Assembly: GCA_032768795.1 (NCBI GenBank)
Contig: CP136493.1
Location: forward strand, 2,418,001-2,482,000
DNA: 64,000 bases
Direction: 5' to 3'
From: Tremella fuciformis
Taxonomy: Eukaryota > Basidiomycota > Tremellomycetes > Tremellales > Tremellaceae
Part shown: positions 30,301-39,743 of the stretch, one piece after another
Position numbering within the stretch: the stretch's first letter is position 1
Layout: every line of letters begins with the position of its first letter
Translations under genes and position numbers: made by a program
The notes under the pieces: model-generated
Told to the model about the DNA's origin: nothing
Database searches by the model: none
The model's input: the letters and a program-made list of their open reading frames with translations, nothing else

Positions 30301-31678
30301 GCGAGGTGGTGCGTACCGGTGTGTCGTCTACAACCCATAGGTTGCCGAGCTTCTTGCCCCGGAGGATGACCTTTCCTTTCTCGACCAATGTAGCCGAGTC
30401 ACTCGAGAAGCGCCAATGGGTCCCTGTGTATGGACCGAGGCGCTGTGTGGAGAGGAGGTTGTGCGTGAATGAGGGGACATAGAGGGCGTTCTTGTACCAT
30501 ACGTTCTCGAATGTCAGGCGGCCGGAGTGTGTAGCCTCGACAATTGACCCATCTCCGATCTGGATTTTGATGGGCTTGTCGAGCTTGGTGAGGTGGGAGA
30601 GGAGGTGTTTGTCCTTGATAAACGGACTTGTAGCACCGCTGTCGATGATGATGGAAGTGGAGGGAAGGTTATCGTGGGCGTGCAGTGCGATCTCTGTCGC
30701 ATAATAGCCTTCCTCCTTTATCTCCCTCGACGAGCCTCTCTTAGCCTCACTTGATGAGTCGTCTCCTGACTCGCTCTGCTCTCTCGCCTTCATTCCCTTC
30801 CCCGCTTGTCCTCCTTGCTTCTTCCTCCTGTCTGCTTCCTTTGCCGACCTCTGCTCCTGGATGTGCTTCGGCACTCCAATCACTTTCCAGCACTCATCTG
30901 TGGAGTGCCTCCCCTGATCCGGATGGTGGATGCATCTCTTGCCTGCCGGTTTTGGTAGAGATTTGCTGAGCATCCCCATCTCGTTTACGCTCTCGCCCTT
31001 TTGTTGACGTCGGCGGTGTTCATCGGCAACCCTATCGATAACCTCGTCGAGATGGATCTTGTTCGACGAGGTCCCTGAGTAGAAGGTCGATGCGAGGAGG
31101 CCGTATGAGGACGGTAGGCGACAGATGGCGGCGTATGCGCCGATCTGGTTGGCGAATTGCTCAAGGGTGAGCTTGGAAGTGATGGCGGAGGAGGTGATTT
31201 CGGCCAACTGTGACCGGATAGCAGTGAGATGAGGTTCGGGGTCCTCATTCTCTGGGATGGTCTCGCCAAATATCGATGACCATAATTCGGCTAGGCGAGA
31301 TCCGTTATCGGCCCCATATGTGGTGACCAGGTGATCGTAAAGCCCCTTCGGTTGAGGATTCTCGAAGTCGATCAGGCTCGAGGGAAGCTTATTTTGGACA
31401 GTCTCTGTCAGACTGCCGTAGAGAGTGGAGAGGGCGGTGGACTGCTCCTTCTCATGCTCGTATAGAGCAACTGCTCTCTTTGATGTCTCGGCTGCTGTGG
31501 CCGGACTTGACACTGGATATCGAGCCTCGACGAGTGCTCGGATCGCTGACGCGTCTTTGGTGATGTGGGGGACAAGGCCGGCGGATCCGAGGACGACTCG
31601 AATCTCGCGCACCCACTGGGCGTAGTTGTCGCGCCCATTGAGCTTGCGCTCTTCTTTCACCGTCTGCACAGATGGCAT
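27377..31678 (-). CDS. Copia Gag-Pol polyprotein of retrotransposon A
   Basis: Single open frame of 1433 aa. Domains in order: Gag region (to ~250) with a Cys/His knuckle-like RCIHHPDQGRHSTDECW. Aspartic protease DSGATSPF near 350. Integrase zinc finger (H-x-H ... CMDC) near 490-530. Integrase core with Asp in VDLWGP, Asp in RSDQGGEF and Glu in NSRVERVH. Then a long acidic linker, RVT_2 reverse transcriptase with VHVDDMLIAG, and RNase H with DADWGGCLDTRRSTTGY and TTQAELLA. The order protease-integrase-RT-RNase H is the copia order. The frame has no stop or shift and all catalytic motifs are intact. It would replicate the element through an RNA intermediate in cytoplasmic particles. It ends 20 bp from the 3' LTR. 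Confidence 0.95.
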   Translation of the reverse strand: MPSVQTVKEERKLNGRDNYAQWVREIRVVLGSAGLVPHITKDASAIRALVEARYPVSSPATAAETSKRAVALYEHEKEQSTALSTLYGSLTETVQNKLPSSLIDFENPQPKGLYDHLVTTYGADNGSRLAELWSSIFGETIPENEDPEPHLTAIRSQLAEITSSAITSKLTLEQFANQIGAYAAICRLPSSYGLLASTFYSGTSSNKIHLDEVIDRVADEHRRRQQKGESVNEMGMLSKSLPKPAGKRCIHHPDQGRHSTDECWKVIGVPKHIQEQRSAKEADRRKKQGGQAGKGMKAREQSESGDDSSSEAKRGSSREIKEEGYYATEIALHAHDNLPSTSIIIDSGATSPFIKDKHLLSHLTKLDKPIKIQIGDGSIVEATHSGRLTFENVWYKNALYVPSFTHNLLSTQRLGPYTGTHWRFSSDSATLVEKGKVILRGKKLGNLWVVDDTPVRTTSRIHRALQARENTEAEDNRLLTWHKRLGHSNMRKVWELGKEGKLGAKWTGLFRRVECMDCLKGKATRSASLPNPRRAGKPLVEVSVDLWGPATVQSREGFQYFLTCYDDHSKFVQAIPIKKKSDAAEALQDYIKLAENQLDRTVKTIRSDQGGEFTSKEFSHWCKSKGIEHTLTPTDAHNQNSRVERVHLTILNDIRTCLADSNLSSQFWVDALRYVVFTRNRLPDSQGKIPVALFRPHHDIDIRYEGMQPFGQHCIYRVVSPASKLDERGQCGRLLGYTEGSWGYKVLTQTNRVIASRDVTFITGKKTTPRSDEPRRILEPPQPEPRQASTSLDEDDDTSIELNEIVEAGEAPEEEEQREEMDDIPPQAVPRQGRGWANEYIREDAPSPEPNPDDGPEDPDRRLNQPIEADADEPRRSGRLAGQEPSHHPLHDIDMDYNRVAIEHALSAQSLTNPQSYTEARRAADWEEWNRAMDEEMTKMEKYGVWEKVPRENHRTLTGKWVFTRKIDGDTGKASQYKARFVVRGFQQVSGRDFNELFASVTHKSSFRLFLTIVNYLDWECDQIDIIGAFLKANIDKDIFIEPPEGSDIAADHVLHLRKSLYGLRQSPHLFNKRLDEFLRELGFKPTLADPCIYSLQQGHKRCMISVHVDDMLIAGNDRSTIDEIKRRIDKELECKDQGPVSYFLGINIYRDRPNKKMYLSQEHYIEAVLQRFGETGKACKTILPDAKLVEATPKEVEEARDKPFPALAGSILYIATITRPDIAYAASLLCRFISKWSLAHWRAAKHLLRYLRGTSDLALTFDAHGGRRALLGWADADWGGCLDTRRSTTGYIFNTYGGIVSWKSRRQPTVALSTTQAELLASTEAGKEAIWLRQLLNDLDLGIDGAVPIYNDNNGAIQLAKHQHGFKLNKAFDMRAQWIREHQAGGLLELKYTPTDSNRADILTKTLSAEKTRQLRQLLGLERQGEGGQMSQ

Positions 31679-31775
31679 GACGGAGGACCACTTCGAGGCT
31701 GGCGGTGCGTAGGCAGGGTCGACGAGTTTGTTGACGCGTTCTATCTACCGCGACTTGTCGAAGGAGACGTTACCA

Positions 31776-32114
31776 CGACGGAATCTTAGCTCTGAGGCAA
31801 TGGGATTCCGGTCACCTGTTGCCCGCTCAGCACTTGCTATGAGTGGTGCATTCGGACTTACCTGTTGCCCGCTCAGCACTTGCTATGAGTGGTGAGGAGG
31901 GCAACAGGCGGCGGCATTCTACAAGGTCGTCGAGGGTGTCGGCGTTATAAGCGGAGTTATCGTTGGTGGCAGCTTCTCTGCCTCGTCGAGGGTGAACCTC
32001 GTCGAGGCACAACCTCGTCGAGGATCGAGTAGCCTCGACGAGGGATCGAGTAGCCTCGACGAGGTTACTCGAAGATGAGTCAAGCTCATGTGAGCGTACC
32101 ACCTATTTCCGTCG
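31776..32114 (-). repeat. 5' LTR of retrotransposon A (with extra 21-bp unit)
   Basis: 339 bp. It matches the 3' LTR throughout, except that the GATCGAGTAGCCTCGACGAG unit is present twice (about 32022-32063) instead of once. Confidence 0.9.
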
Positions 32115-35100
32115 CGCTCCAGGACGATAGAGGCCCGAGACCGCGCGTCGCGAGCGTCGCACGGTCCAGACCAACACTTCCTTCAGGCTGATGGGAAGGC
32201 GTCCGGCCGTTCTCCATCAATACCGACCCAAAATCGATGATCTTGGTGTCTGCCGGTAGCCCTGATCCTCTTTGGGATCCTCTGGCTCCCCCTGCATGCA
32301 TACAGTCTCTCACTCCCCGTGCGCATGCAGCGAAGCGTTGCTGATGTGCGAGCTGATGGGTTTGACTAGCGGCATTTCGGCGTTTTGGCTTGACCACGTG
32401 GTGTGGCAGACGATTCGGAGCGCGACTGACTTTGTCATTCAACATCTTCCCGCTACCGCCGAAGCCTTCTAGATCGCTGAATGCAGCCGCTAGGTGGACA
32501 AGAGCGCGCTCCGCGCCGGCAGGCGGACGCCCCAGACCCAGGGCTTCAAAATGGCGGGCGTGCGCAGCCGCGGGGAGCGACTTTGTGAGGATATCCGCCT
32601 TCTGGTCTGCAGAGCTGACGTATCGCAAGGTCACCTTGCCGGTGTCGACAAGTTCTCGGATCAAATGATGCTTTATGTCGATGTGCTTGGTCCGAGAGTG
32701 AGTTGTGGGCTGTCCCGCAAGCCTGATAGACCCCTGGTTGTCGCAGGAGAGCGGCGTTGGCGATCTCTGCTCGAGTCCTAGCTCACAGAGCAGATTCCTG
32801 AGCCAAACCGCCTCCTTCGCGGCCTCAGCTACAGCGATGTATTCGGCCTCAACCGTCGATGTCGAGACCGTGGCTTGTCTGCGGGACGACCAGGTGATCG
32901 GCGAACCCCTGAACTCCATCAACCAGCCTGTGGTTGACCGCCGAGTGTCCTTGCAACCTGCCCAGTCCGAATCTACCCAACCCTGCAGCTCGCCGTCGCT
33001 GCCGCCCAGCCTGAGCCCGACAGTCCGTGTGTGGGCTAGGTAAGTCAGGACGCCTTGTGCAAGGTCCCAGTGCTGACGGGTAGGTGCTGCGAGCGCCCTG
33101 GAGAGGTACGAGGCTGCGAACATGATGTCCGGGCGCGTGCAGCCCGCTAGCCATAAGAGACACCCTATGAGTTCTTGATAGGGCGTTAAGGCTGTCGACA
33201 CGTCCTCTACCTTCGTCCTCGTGTCCTGCGGCAACGGTGTTGATCGTGAGCGTCTACTTGCGTGCTCTGGAAAACGCTCGAGCACCCTGTCGATGTATGC
33301 GGGCTGACTCAGCCAGATCGTCCGCCTAGCCTTGTCCTGCGATACCTTCATCCCGAGCACGGTGCCGACGTCCCCCATGACGGTTATCGTCCACTCGGCC
33401 TTGAGAGCGGTCCACAGGGCGTCTATCTCCCCCTGCGACGATGCGGCGATGACGATGTCGTCGACATAGACCAAAACAAGCACAATTCGGCCCTGGGACT
33501 GCCGAACATACAGTCCCCAGTCACCATTCGTCCTCTGGAAACCTTGTCAACGTAAGACCCGTCCTAGCTCTTCCCACCAGTTCCTTGCTGACTGCTTTAG
33601 GCCGTACAGGCTCTTCAAGAGCAGCAGAGCGTCGCAGCCTGGTCTCCGCCGCATCCCGTCCGGATACCGAATGTAGACCTCTGTGTCGATTGGGCTGTTC
33701 AGATACGCTCCTTCGACGTCGGCCTGTGCGACGATCATGCGATCGGCGGCGGCAATCGCCAGCAACAGTCTCAGAGATCCAAGACGGCCTACAGGCGCGA
33801 ACGTCTCTTCAAAATCGACACCCGGCACTTGAGAGAAGCCCTGTGCGACAAGCCTAGCCTTGTGTTTGATGACGTGGCCGTCGGCATCGGTCTTGACCTT
33901 GAATACCCATCGCGAACCGACTGCTCTGCGGTCTGCAGGCAACTTTACCTCGCGCCACGTCCCCTTACTCTCGATGTTCGAGATCTCCTTCTCCATGGCG
34001 GCAATCCACTCTGCTCTGTCGTCGCTAGCCATCGCCTCGGCCAGGTTCCTGGGATCCACAGGCATTACGGGGCCGTCGGCGGCATTGGCGGATAGGAAGG
34101 CGAAAGGGCTGTGCAGCCGCTCTGCGATAGCACCGAACTTTGCGGGCGCTTTCCTCTCGCGGACGGGCCGACCGGCGGTGCTGGTGTCCACAGGTGGTGG
34201 CGGTGGCGTCGCTGCGACGGGTACATACGTCCAGCGCTCGGCAACGGGAATTCTGGATCGATTGGTGGCTACTGGAAGGCGCGACGGACGAGGAACCCGA
34301 GGCTGCTCGGGCGTGTTGGGAGTGACCGGTGCGGGATCGTTGATTGTGAGCTCTTCCTCTGAGATCTCAACCCCGGCGACATTTTTCTGGGCTTGCCCGG
34401 AGTCCTGCTGATCCTCAGATATCTCCAGATTGTCTCTATCATCATCCTGGCTTGAATGACTGGCGATCTTGCCTCCCATTGATCCAACCGGTATGAGCTG
34501 TGCTCGGTCCCTTTGGGTCACGTGACCGACATTGGCCTCATCGTCCTCCGACATCTCGAGCACTTTGACGTCTCTTCGATGGGCAATCTCACCCATGGCG
34601 TCGAGCTGCACGATCCAGCCGCTCTGGGTCTCACTCTGACCGAGTATCCGACACGCCTCGCCGCGCTCTGTCGTGAATGACGCTTTACGGCGGATCTGAG
34701 ACGGGATCTGCGCATGGCACCTTTGCCCGAATCGCAGGACGGACTCCAGGCCTCTCTCGCGTCCTGTGAGTGCGCTCCAGGCCGATAGGCCCGTCCGGGC
34801 TGACATAGACAGCTTCATAAGGATCACTGCGGCATAACGGGCTGCGAAAGACCAATAGGCGTGCGGTAGACGGCTGTCGGCCAACATCGCGGCTGTCATG
34901 TCTTTGATGGTGCGTATCATTCGTTCAGCCGCCCCATTGAGCTCGGGCGTGTACCTAGGCGTCATGTAATGCTGTATCCCTGCTGACCGATAGAACGCGC
35001 GGGCTTCCAGGCTGTCGAACTCGCCTCCGCCGTCGCTGCGGATGACTCGGACGCGATCTCCGAGTTGCCGCTCGACTTTGGCTAGGAATTGCCGCAGAGC

Positions 35101-37032
35101 GTCAAACGCCTCTGACTTGCGACCTATCGGAACCACGCCAATGATCTTGCTCGAGCGCTCGATAGCTACGAGCATGTTCTCACACCCGTCGACAGACGTC
35201 TCAAATGGCCCGGTAATGTCAACATCAACGCCGACACCATTGCCGCCGCCTCTGAGCAGCGGAGCGTCACCAGCCTTCGGCGGCCTAGTAATTTTGGTGC
35301 GAGCGCATACCTCGCATGCAGCGGTAACGAACGGATCGTCCTTATAGGCGCGCCAGGGCTCGGTAAGTAGGTCTTTCCTGCCCAGCTCTTTCAGACGCTC
35401 GACGCCTATATGACCGAGACGCTGATGTTCAGCCTCGAGCGGTGACCTAGCGTCGACTGCGGTTGTGAGGAGGATCGTAGGGTGTGTCCGACCAAGCCGC
35501 ACGGTCCAAAGCGAGCCCTTCTTACGCAGAGCTAGCTTTTCCTGCCGTCGCTCGAGCGTCCCGCCGTCACCCTTCAAATCGGCCCGCCAGCCCCATCGCA
35601 GCAGCCTCGAGAGCGAGCAGAGGCTGACTCGAGCCGTCGGGACATGATAGACGTCTCGCAGCGTGAGACGTTGCCCGGACGACAGGACAAGATCTACCTC
35701 GCCTACCTCGATAGCCTGCATTGTACCGGTGTCGCTGGCTAGCCCAAAGACTCGAGGCGTCTCGAGACGGCGGACGCGCTTTAGGATCGATCTGTGCGGG
35801 GTCAAATGATCGGTGGCCCCGCTGTCAAGCACCCATGCGGGCTCGACGGCCTCTGACTCAACTTGCAGCGGGTCTGCGGTGAACAGAGCGTCATTACTAG
35901 CCTCTGCAGACCCGCCCTCGAACCACGGGTCATCGAGCTGGTCGGGAAAGACGATGCGATCGTCACTGTCGTCATCGAGCTCTGCCCATTCGGTGGTCGC
36001 GACGGTCAAACCGGCCCAAGGATCCATGTCAACTTCCAGGGCTGCAGCGAGCAGTCCCGCGTCGGCCTTAGGAGGAATCGTGATCCTCTTGTCGGCGGCG
36101 GCGGCAGTGTCCTGACGATCTTGGACACCCTTACGCTCACCTCGGCCACCTCTCTGTCGAGCAGAACGACCGCCACGGCCTTGTAGGCCGCCGCGCTGCA
36201 TTTCTGCAGCCTTCTTGCGACAATCACGCTCCCAATGGCCCTTCTTGCCGCAATGTCGACATTCGTCGTTGGTCTTGTCTCTCTCGAACCGAGGGCGACG
36301 CTCGACAGCCATCGCGAGCGGTTTGCCTCCATTACCTTGCCGTTGAGGCGGCCTAGCCCGTCGTCGCGCGATCTCGGTGGTGTATTTCGAGAGTACGACG
36401 GCCCAGGACTGCTTGTCCTTGGCGATAGGCGCCAATTCAGCCCTTACGATGTTGAAGGCTGGATCGAGGATGGTGGCAAGGAACCTTTGAGCGCGCTCGG
36501 TGTCGCTCAGGACGATCCCGACGCGCTTGCCGTCCGAGATCGCCTTCGAGAACGTCTCTACATGAGCGCTCATTTCGTCCGCAGAGGCGTCGCCTCTGAG
36601 ATCGAGCGTCCACAGGCGGGCGTGCACGATCCTCTGATTCTCGAGCAGATCTGCCTCGTGCATCTTGTCGCAATATTTCCACATGTCGACTGCGGCAAGT
36701 AGATCCTCAATGTCGAGCCGGACGGCCTCTGACACCGTCCCCTTCAACATCGCCTGTGCCCTGCTCTCTCGGGCTTGCCACCTCTCCCAGTCCTTCTTAT
36801 CCTCGCTCGTCATGGCCCCACCGATATCCGAGCCTGTCGGCATGACGGAACCAGCTCGAATGCGGCGCTCGGTGGCTGCGACGCGCCCTGGCTCGAGATC
36901 GAGGCCCAAGGCTGCATTCCAACAATCTCCGAGCTGCAGGGCGACTTCTACGGCCGCCCGCCATGGCGCATATGACGAGGGATCATGCGAGAGCTTTGGG
37001 ATCGCGTCGATGTTGACTCTGGTGGCAGACAT
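32115..37032 (-). pseudogene. Copia Gag-Pol of retrotransposon B, interrupted by a stop codon and by element A
   Basis: The frame starts MSATRVNIDAIPKLSHDPSS (ATG at 37032). Gag ends with a CCHC knuckle (CRHCGKKGHWERDC). Protease is VLDSGATDHLTP. Integrase has HQRLGHIG, CEVCARTKI, Asp in VDVDITGP, Asp in RSDGGGEF and Glu in NGAAERMIRT. The first part of RVT_2 includes SRWVFKVKTDADG and LLLKSLYGLKQS. A TGA at 33547-33549 interrupts RT, and the same frame continues with VYVDDIVIAA, RNase H (WVDSDWAGCKDTRRSTTGW) and on to the junction with element A at 32115. Across the junction the frame stays open on the far side to 26937. The TGA alone should block full Pol, so this copy is probably not autonomous. 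Confidence 0.9.
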
Positions 37033-37375
37033 CGCAATAAAGGTAGGTAAAGGTGGCCTGTGCGCACGCGGGGGTGCTGATTTTGATAGATATGACGGCA
37101 CGGTGTGCGTCAGCGGAACGATACCTCGCTGGGGACGGCTTTCGGGATAGAGCGCCTGTTACTAGGCCCGACGCTCTCCCTGTGTGCTTACGAGGTGTTC
37201 TCGTTCTTCCTCTAGCCTTCTCTGACGGCTAGGAACTGCTCTCGAGCGTCCGCGACGGTAGACGGCGACGGCTCGGTTTGTGGCGGTGTCTAGAGCGTCT
37301 GCGGCGGCGGCGACGGCTCGATAGGCAGCCCGTATGCTCTCTGTAGTCTCGGGCTGAAACTTGGGACTTTTAATC

Positions 37376-37539
37376 TGTTACACAATGATGAGAGCTATGC
37401 ATTCGTCCATCTCTGCAGTTCTCTACTTATGAGCTGTCGCTCTGCCCAAGCCATCTACATAAGGTTACTCATTTGGCCGCAAGAGGCAATTCTGACCCTA
37501 TGAGGCGTCCTCGGGGTCCTCGGGGCCTATTGTTCAACA
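37376..37539 (-). repeat. 5' LTR of retrotransposon B
   Basis: 164 bp, identical by eye to 26779-26942. Its outer 13 bases serve as the last codons and stop of the adjacent esterase frame. The 340 bp between this LTR and the Gag start (37033-37375) are leader sequence without a gene. Confidence 0.92.
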
Positions 37540-39235
37540 TACCAAGGCACCTGATTCTCGAAGTAATTCGTCCAGAATTCAATCCCGTCTTCTGAAGCGA
37601 GAGGTATGGTGTCGAAATCGTCGCCGCCCAGCCTCATGAGCCGGTCTACCTTCGGCTCATCACTCAAGGGTGTCCATTCCGGGATGCCCTCGACACCGTT
37701 GGGGCTGCCAGTATTGATGAACCTAGACCAAATCTTGGACACCTTCTGGGCGACTGCGCGATCCTGATCGGTCCACGGGCGATCTGTGTTGGTTTGAACG
37801 CTGCCGAATGTGTAAGGCAATTCGGCACCATGGAATGCTCCACGAACCGGTCCCTTGTTCATCGTAAAGCGATCGTTCTTAGGAGGGTACGCCGGCTCCC
37901 ATCCGTGCCATCTGGGAGGGGCTTGGACAAAGTAGTAGCCGTAGAAGGGAGCGTCGGGATTGGTTTTATGAAAGCGTTTGCCCCAATGAGAGATGCTCAT
38001 ACGCATGTTCTCTTTCGACGCGCGGTTCCAAGCCTCTAACGGGCCCTTGCCTTCTACCTCGTCGGCGGGAGCGTAGATTCGATGGAACCTGTCAACGAAC
38101 TCTTGTTTCCCCTTGGAGTGAGGGGGATCCTGGTGAACGCCGAGTCGACCTTCCACCACACTTCGATAATCGTCAATGGTGAAGCGAGGCTCGTTGTAAA
38201 CGCATCCCTCGTCCTCATTCTGCCCGCCCATGATGGGAATGTTCTTGACCGTCCCTTTTTCGTACAAGTTGATGTACAGTACTTCTCGGGAAAGGCATAG
38301 CCGTCAACCGTCAGCCGGTAGGACGGCGGCGGCCCCCAGTAGTCCGATGTGCTGGCTCGTCGACTACCAATGCTGGAGAGCTTGGCGATGTCGTTGTACT
38401 CCCTCAAGTCCTGCAGGGAAGTTATGCCAAGCTCTTTGAACAGAGCTTCCCCTTCCGCCAGGGCCCGATCGTAAGGTCGGTAAGACCAGGACGCCGCGAT
38501 CAAGGTCGGTTCGCAAAGAGTTCGAGGACCCAATTGCAGGATGATGCCGTGTACCAGGCCTTCGGTCAAAGGAGAAATTAGGACCGCATGGGACAGGCCT
38601 GAACCTGCTGACTGCCCTCCAACGGTGACTTTTTTCGGATCGCCGTGGAATTGTGCCGCGTTGTGTTGGACCCATTCCAGGGCTTGCACAATGTCCAGGA
38701 AGCCCATCATACCGGAGGTGCCGGAGGGGGATTCGGCATCTATCTCAGGATGCGCCAGCCAGCCGAAGATATCTGGCTCGTCAGCGGACTATCTACAACC
38801 AGTGAAGCTAGACACCCACGAAGTCGGTAATTGGGAACAATCACCACAACACCCTGCGCCGCCAGCCGCATCAGCATTGCCACCTTGGCAGTATGCGCCT
38901 CCGTATAGCCATACAAAGACGCCGCACCATGTTGGATACTTCTCCTTATCTGGCATGAAGACGTTCAGGTGAAGGCAGTCTTCGCTCTGGGGAACACCAG
39001 CGAGGGGGGGCGGACCCCAGTTGGCTCCAGGAGGCTCTTGAGGGGATACCGGACCGTACTTATCGCAAATCTTGACGCCTTCCCAGGGCACCACGGGCAC
39101 CGGCGGCCGGAACCTGTTATTCCCAGTAGGGGGGCCTGCATAGGGGATGGCGAGATAGACCGTAACATCGGGATCCGTCTTCGCAGCGAATCCCTGGACC
39201 TTGCCGCCGGTTACTTCGACGAGAGACGCACCCAT
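37527..39235 (-). pseudogene. Type-B carboxylesterase no. 1, two frameshifts, 3' end hit by retrotransposon B
   Basis: Starts MGASLVEVTGGKVQGFAAKT. Esterase blocks are clear: YLAIPYAGPPTGNNRFRPP, QSEDCLHLNVFMP, FGWLAHPEIDAESPSGTSG, GGQSAGSG (Ser nucleophile), GGQNEDEGC (acid), FHGAELPYTFG (His). Between GGNADA and LAAQGVVVIVPNYRL the frame shifts near 38880. It shifts the other way between YAFPEK and LYINLYEKGTVKN near 38280. One 47-nt intron fits near 38770-38816. The last codons are supplied by the LTR of element B: the TSD sits on TGGTA, so the original end was probably Trp-stop. Now four codons are added before a TAG in the LTR. The two shifts suggest a dead gene unless they are base-calling errors. 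It was divergent from the MFS gene at 42579. Confidence 0.82.
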
Positions 39236-39743
39236 CACGAATAGCTTGTGCGTATGGTTGAGCTCTGTGTCTGTGAGTGGAAACAGAACTAGCTGTCTGG
39301 GAATGAAGATCTAATATCCATCGTCTCCCTTCGAGGCTTACCAAGTATCATTTTCGGCTCGAATGACGCAGCCGACAACACCTAAAATAAGCATGTCAAT
39401 TCAAAGCATCATGAGCAGCCGGGGCCTAGCGCAATCGGTTCTGTCTCCAGCCGAGTACGATGACCGCTGAGGTTGGAGCCTTGACCTGTTACAGTGCGGA
39501 AAAGGACGGTGACCCCGCCTTACTGAACCGACGCTCGGCTGCTACGCGATGTGCTTAGTTGGAGGGCTTTTCCCTAGCATGGCTAGCTGAGGAGGTATCC
39601 AGCCGAGGGTATCATCTCCCCCACTCAGAAACGTCGCACCCCACGGGGTTCCTCCGTCTGTCCCCATGGAACCCCAGGCGCAAGTTTGGGTGAATAGCAC
39701 CTGGCGATCGGCTGCGGCCATGCCGAGAAATCTCGTCGCTGAC
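39236..39743. promoter_or_regulatory. Left part of a divergent promoter disrupted by the MULE
   Basis: About 500 bp between the esterase ATG and the MULE. No gene is seen. With 42505-42578 it would have formed one shared promoter of about 0.57 kb before the MULE inserted. Bases 39735-39743 are the left target-site duplication GTCGCTGAC. Confidence 0.5.

Larger units (their letters stand above)
27040..32114 (-). mobile_element. Ty1/copia LTR retrotransposon A (inner element), apparently intact
   Basis: LTRs at 27040-27357 (318 bp) and 31776-32114 (339 bp) are identical except for one extra 21-bp unit in the upstream copy. The element is flanked by the duplication CGCTC (27035-27039, 32115-32119). 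Polarity is minus. A purine tract (GAGGGGAGG, minus strand) at 27358-27366 abuts the 3' LTR. TGGTAACGTC directly follows the 5' LTR and looks like a tRNA primer site. The LTR ends are CGACGGAA and TTCCGTCG rather than TG/CA. The internal 1433-codon frame is open, so the copy may be active. Confidence 0.93.
26779..37539 (-). mobile_element. Ty1/copia LTR retrotransposon B (outer element), host of a nested insertion
   Basis: Identical 164-bp LTRs (TGTTACACAA...GTTCAACA) at 26779-26942 and 37376-37539 begin TG and end CA. They are flanked by the 5-bp duplication TACCA (26774-26778, 37540-37544). Element orientation is minus. A purine tract (GAGGGGGAG, minus strand) at 26943-26951 abuts the downstream LTR, as expected for the plus-strand primer. 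Without the nested element the length is about 5.68 kb. Identical LTRs point to a recent insertion. The coding region is broken by the inner element and by one in-frame TGA. Confidence 0.93.

Noticed and set aside
28200..30700. Plus-strand frames within element A
   Set aside because: Antisense shadows of the Gag-Pol frame.
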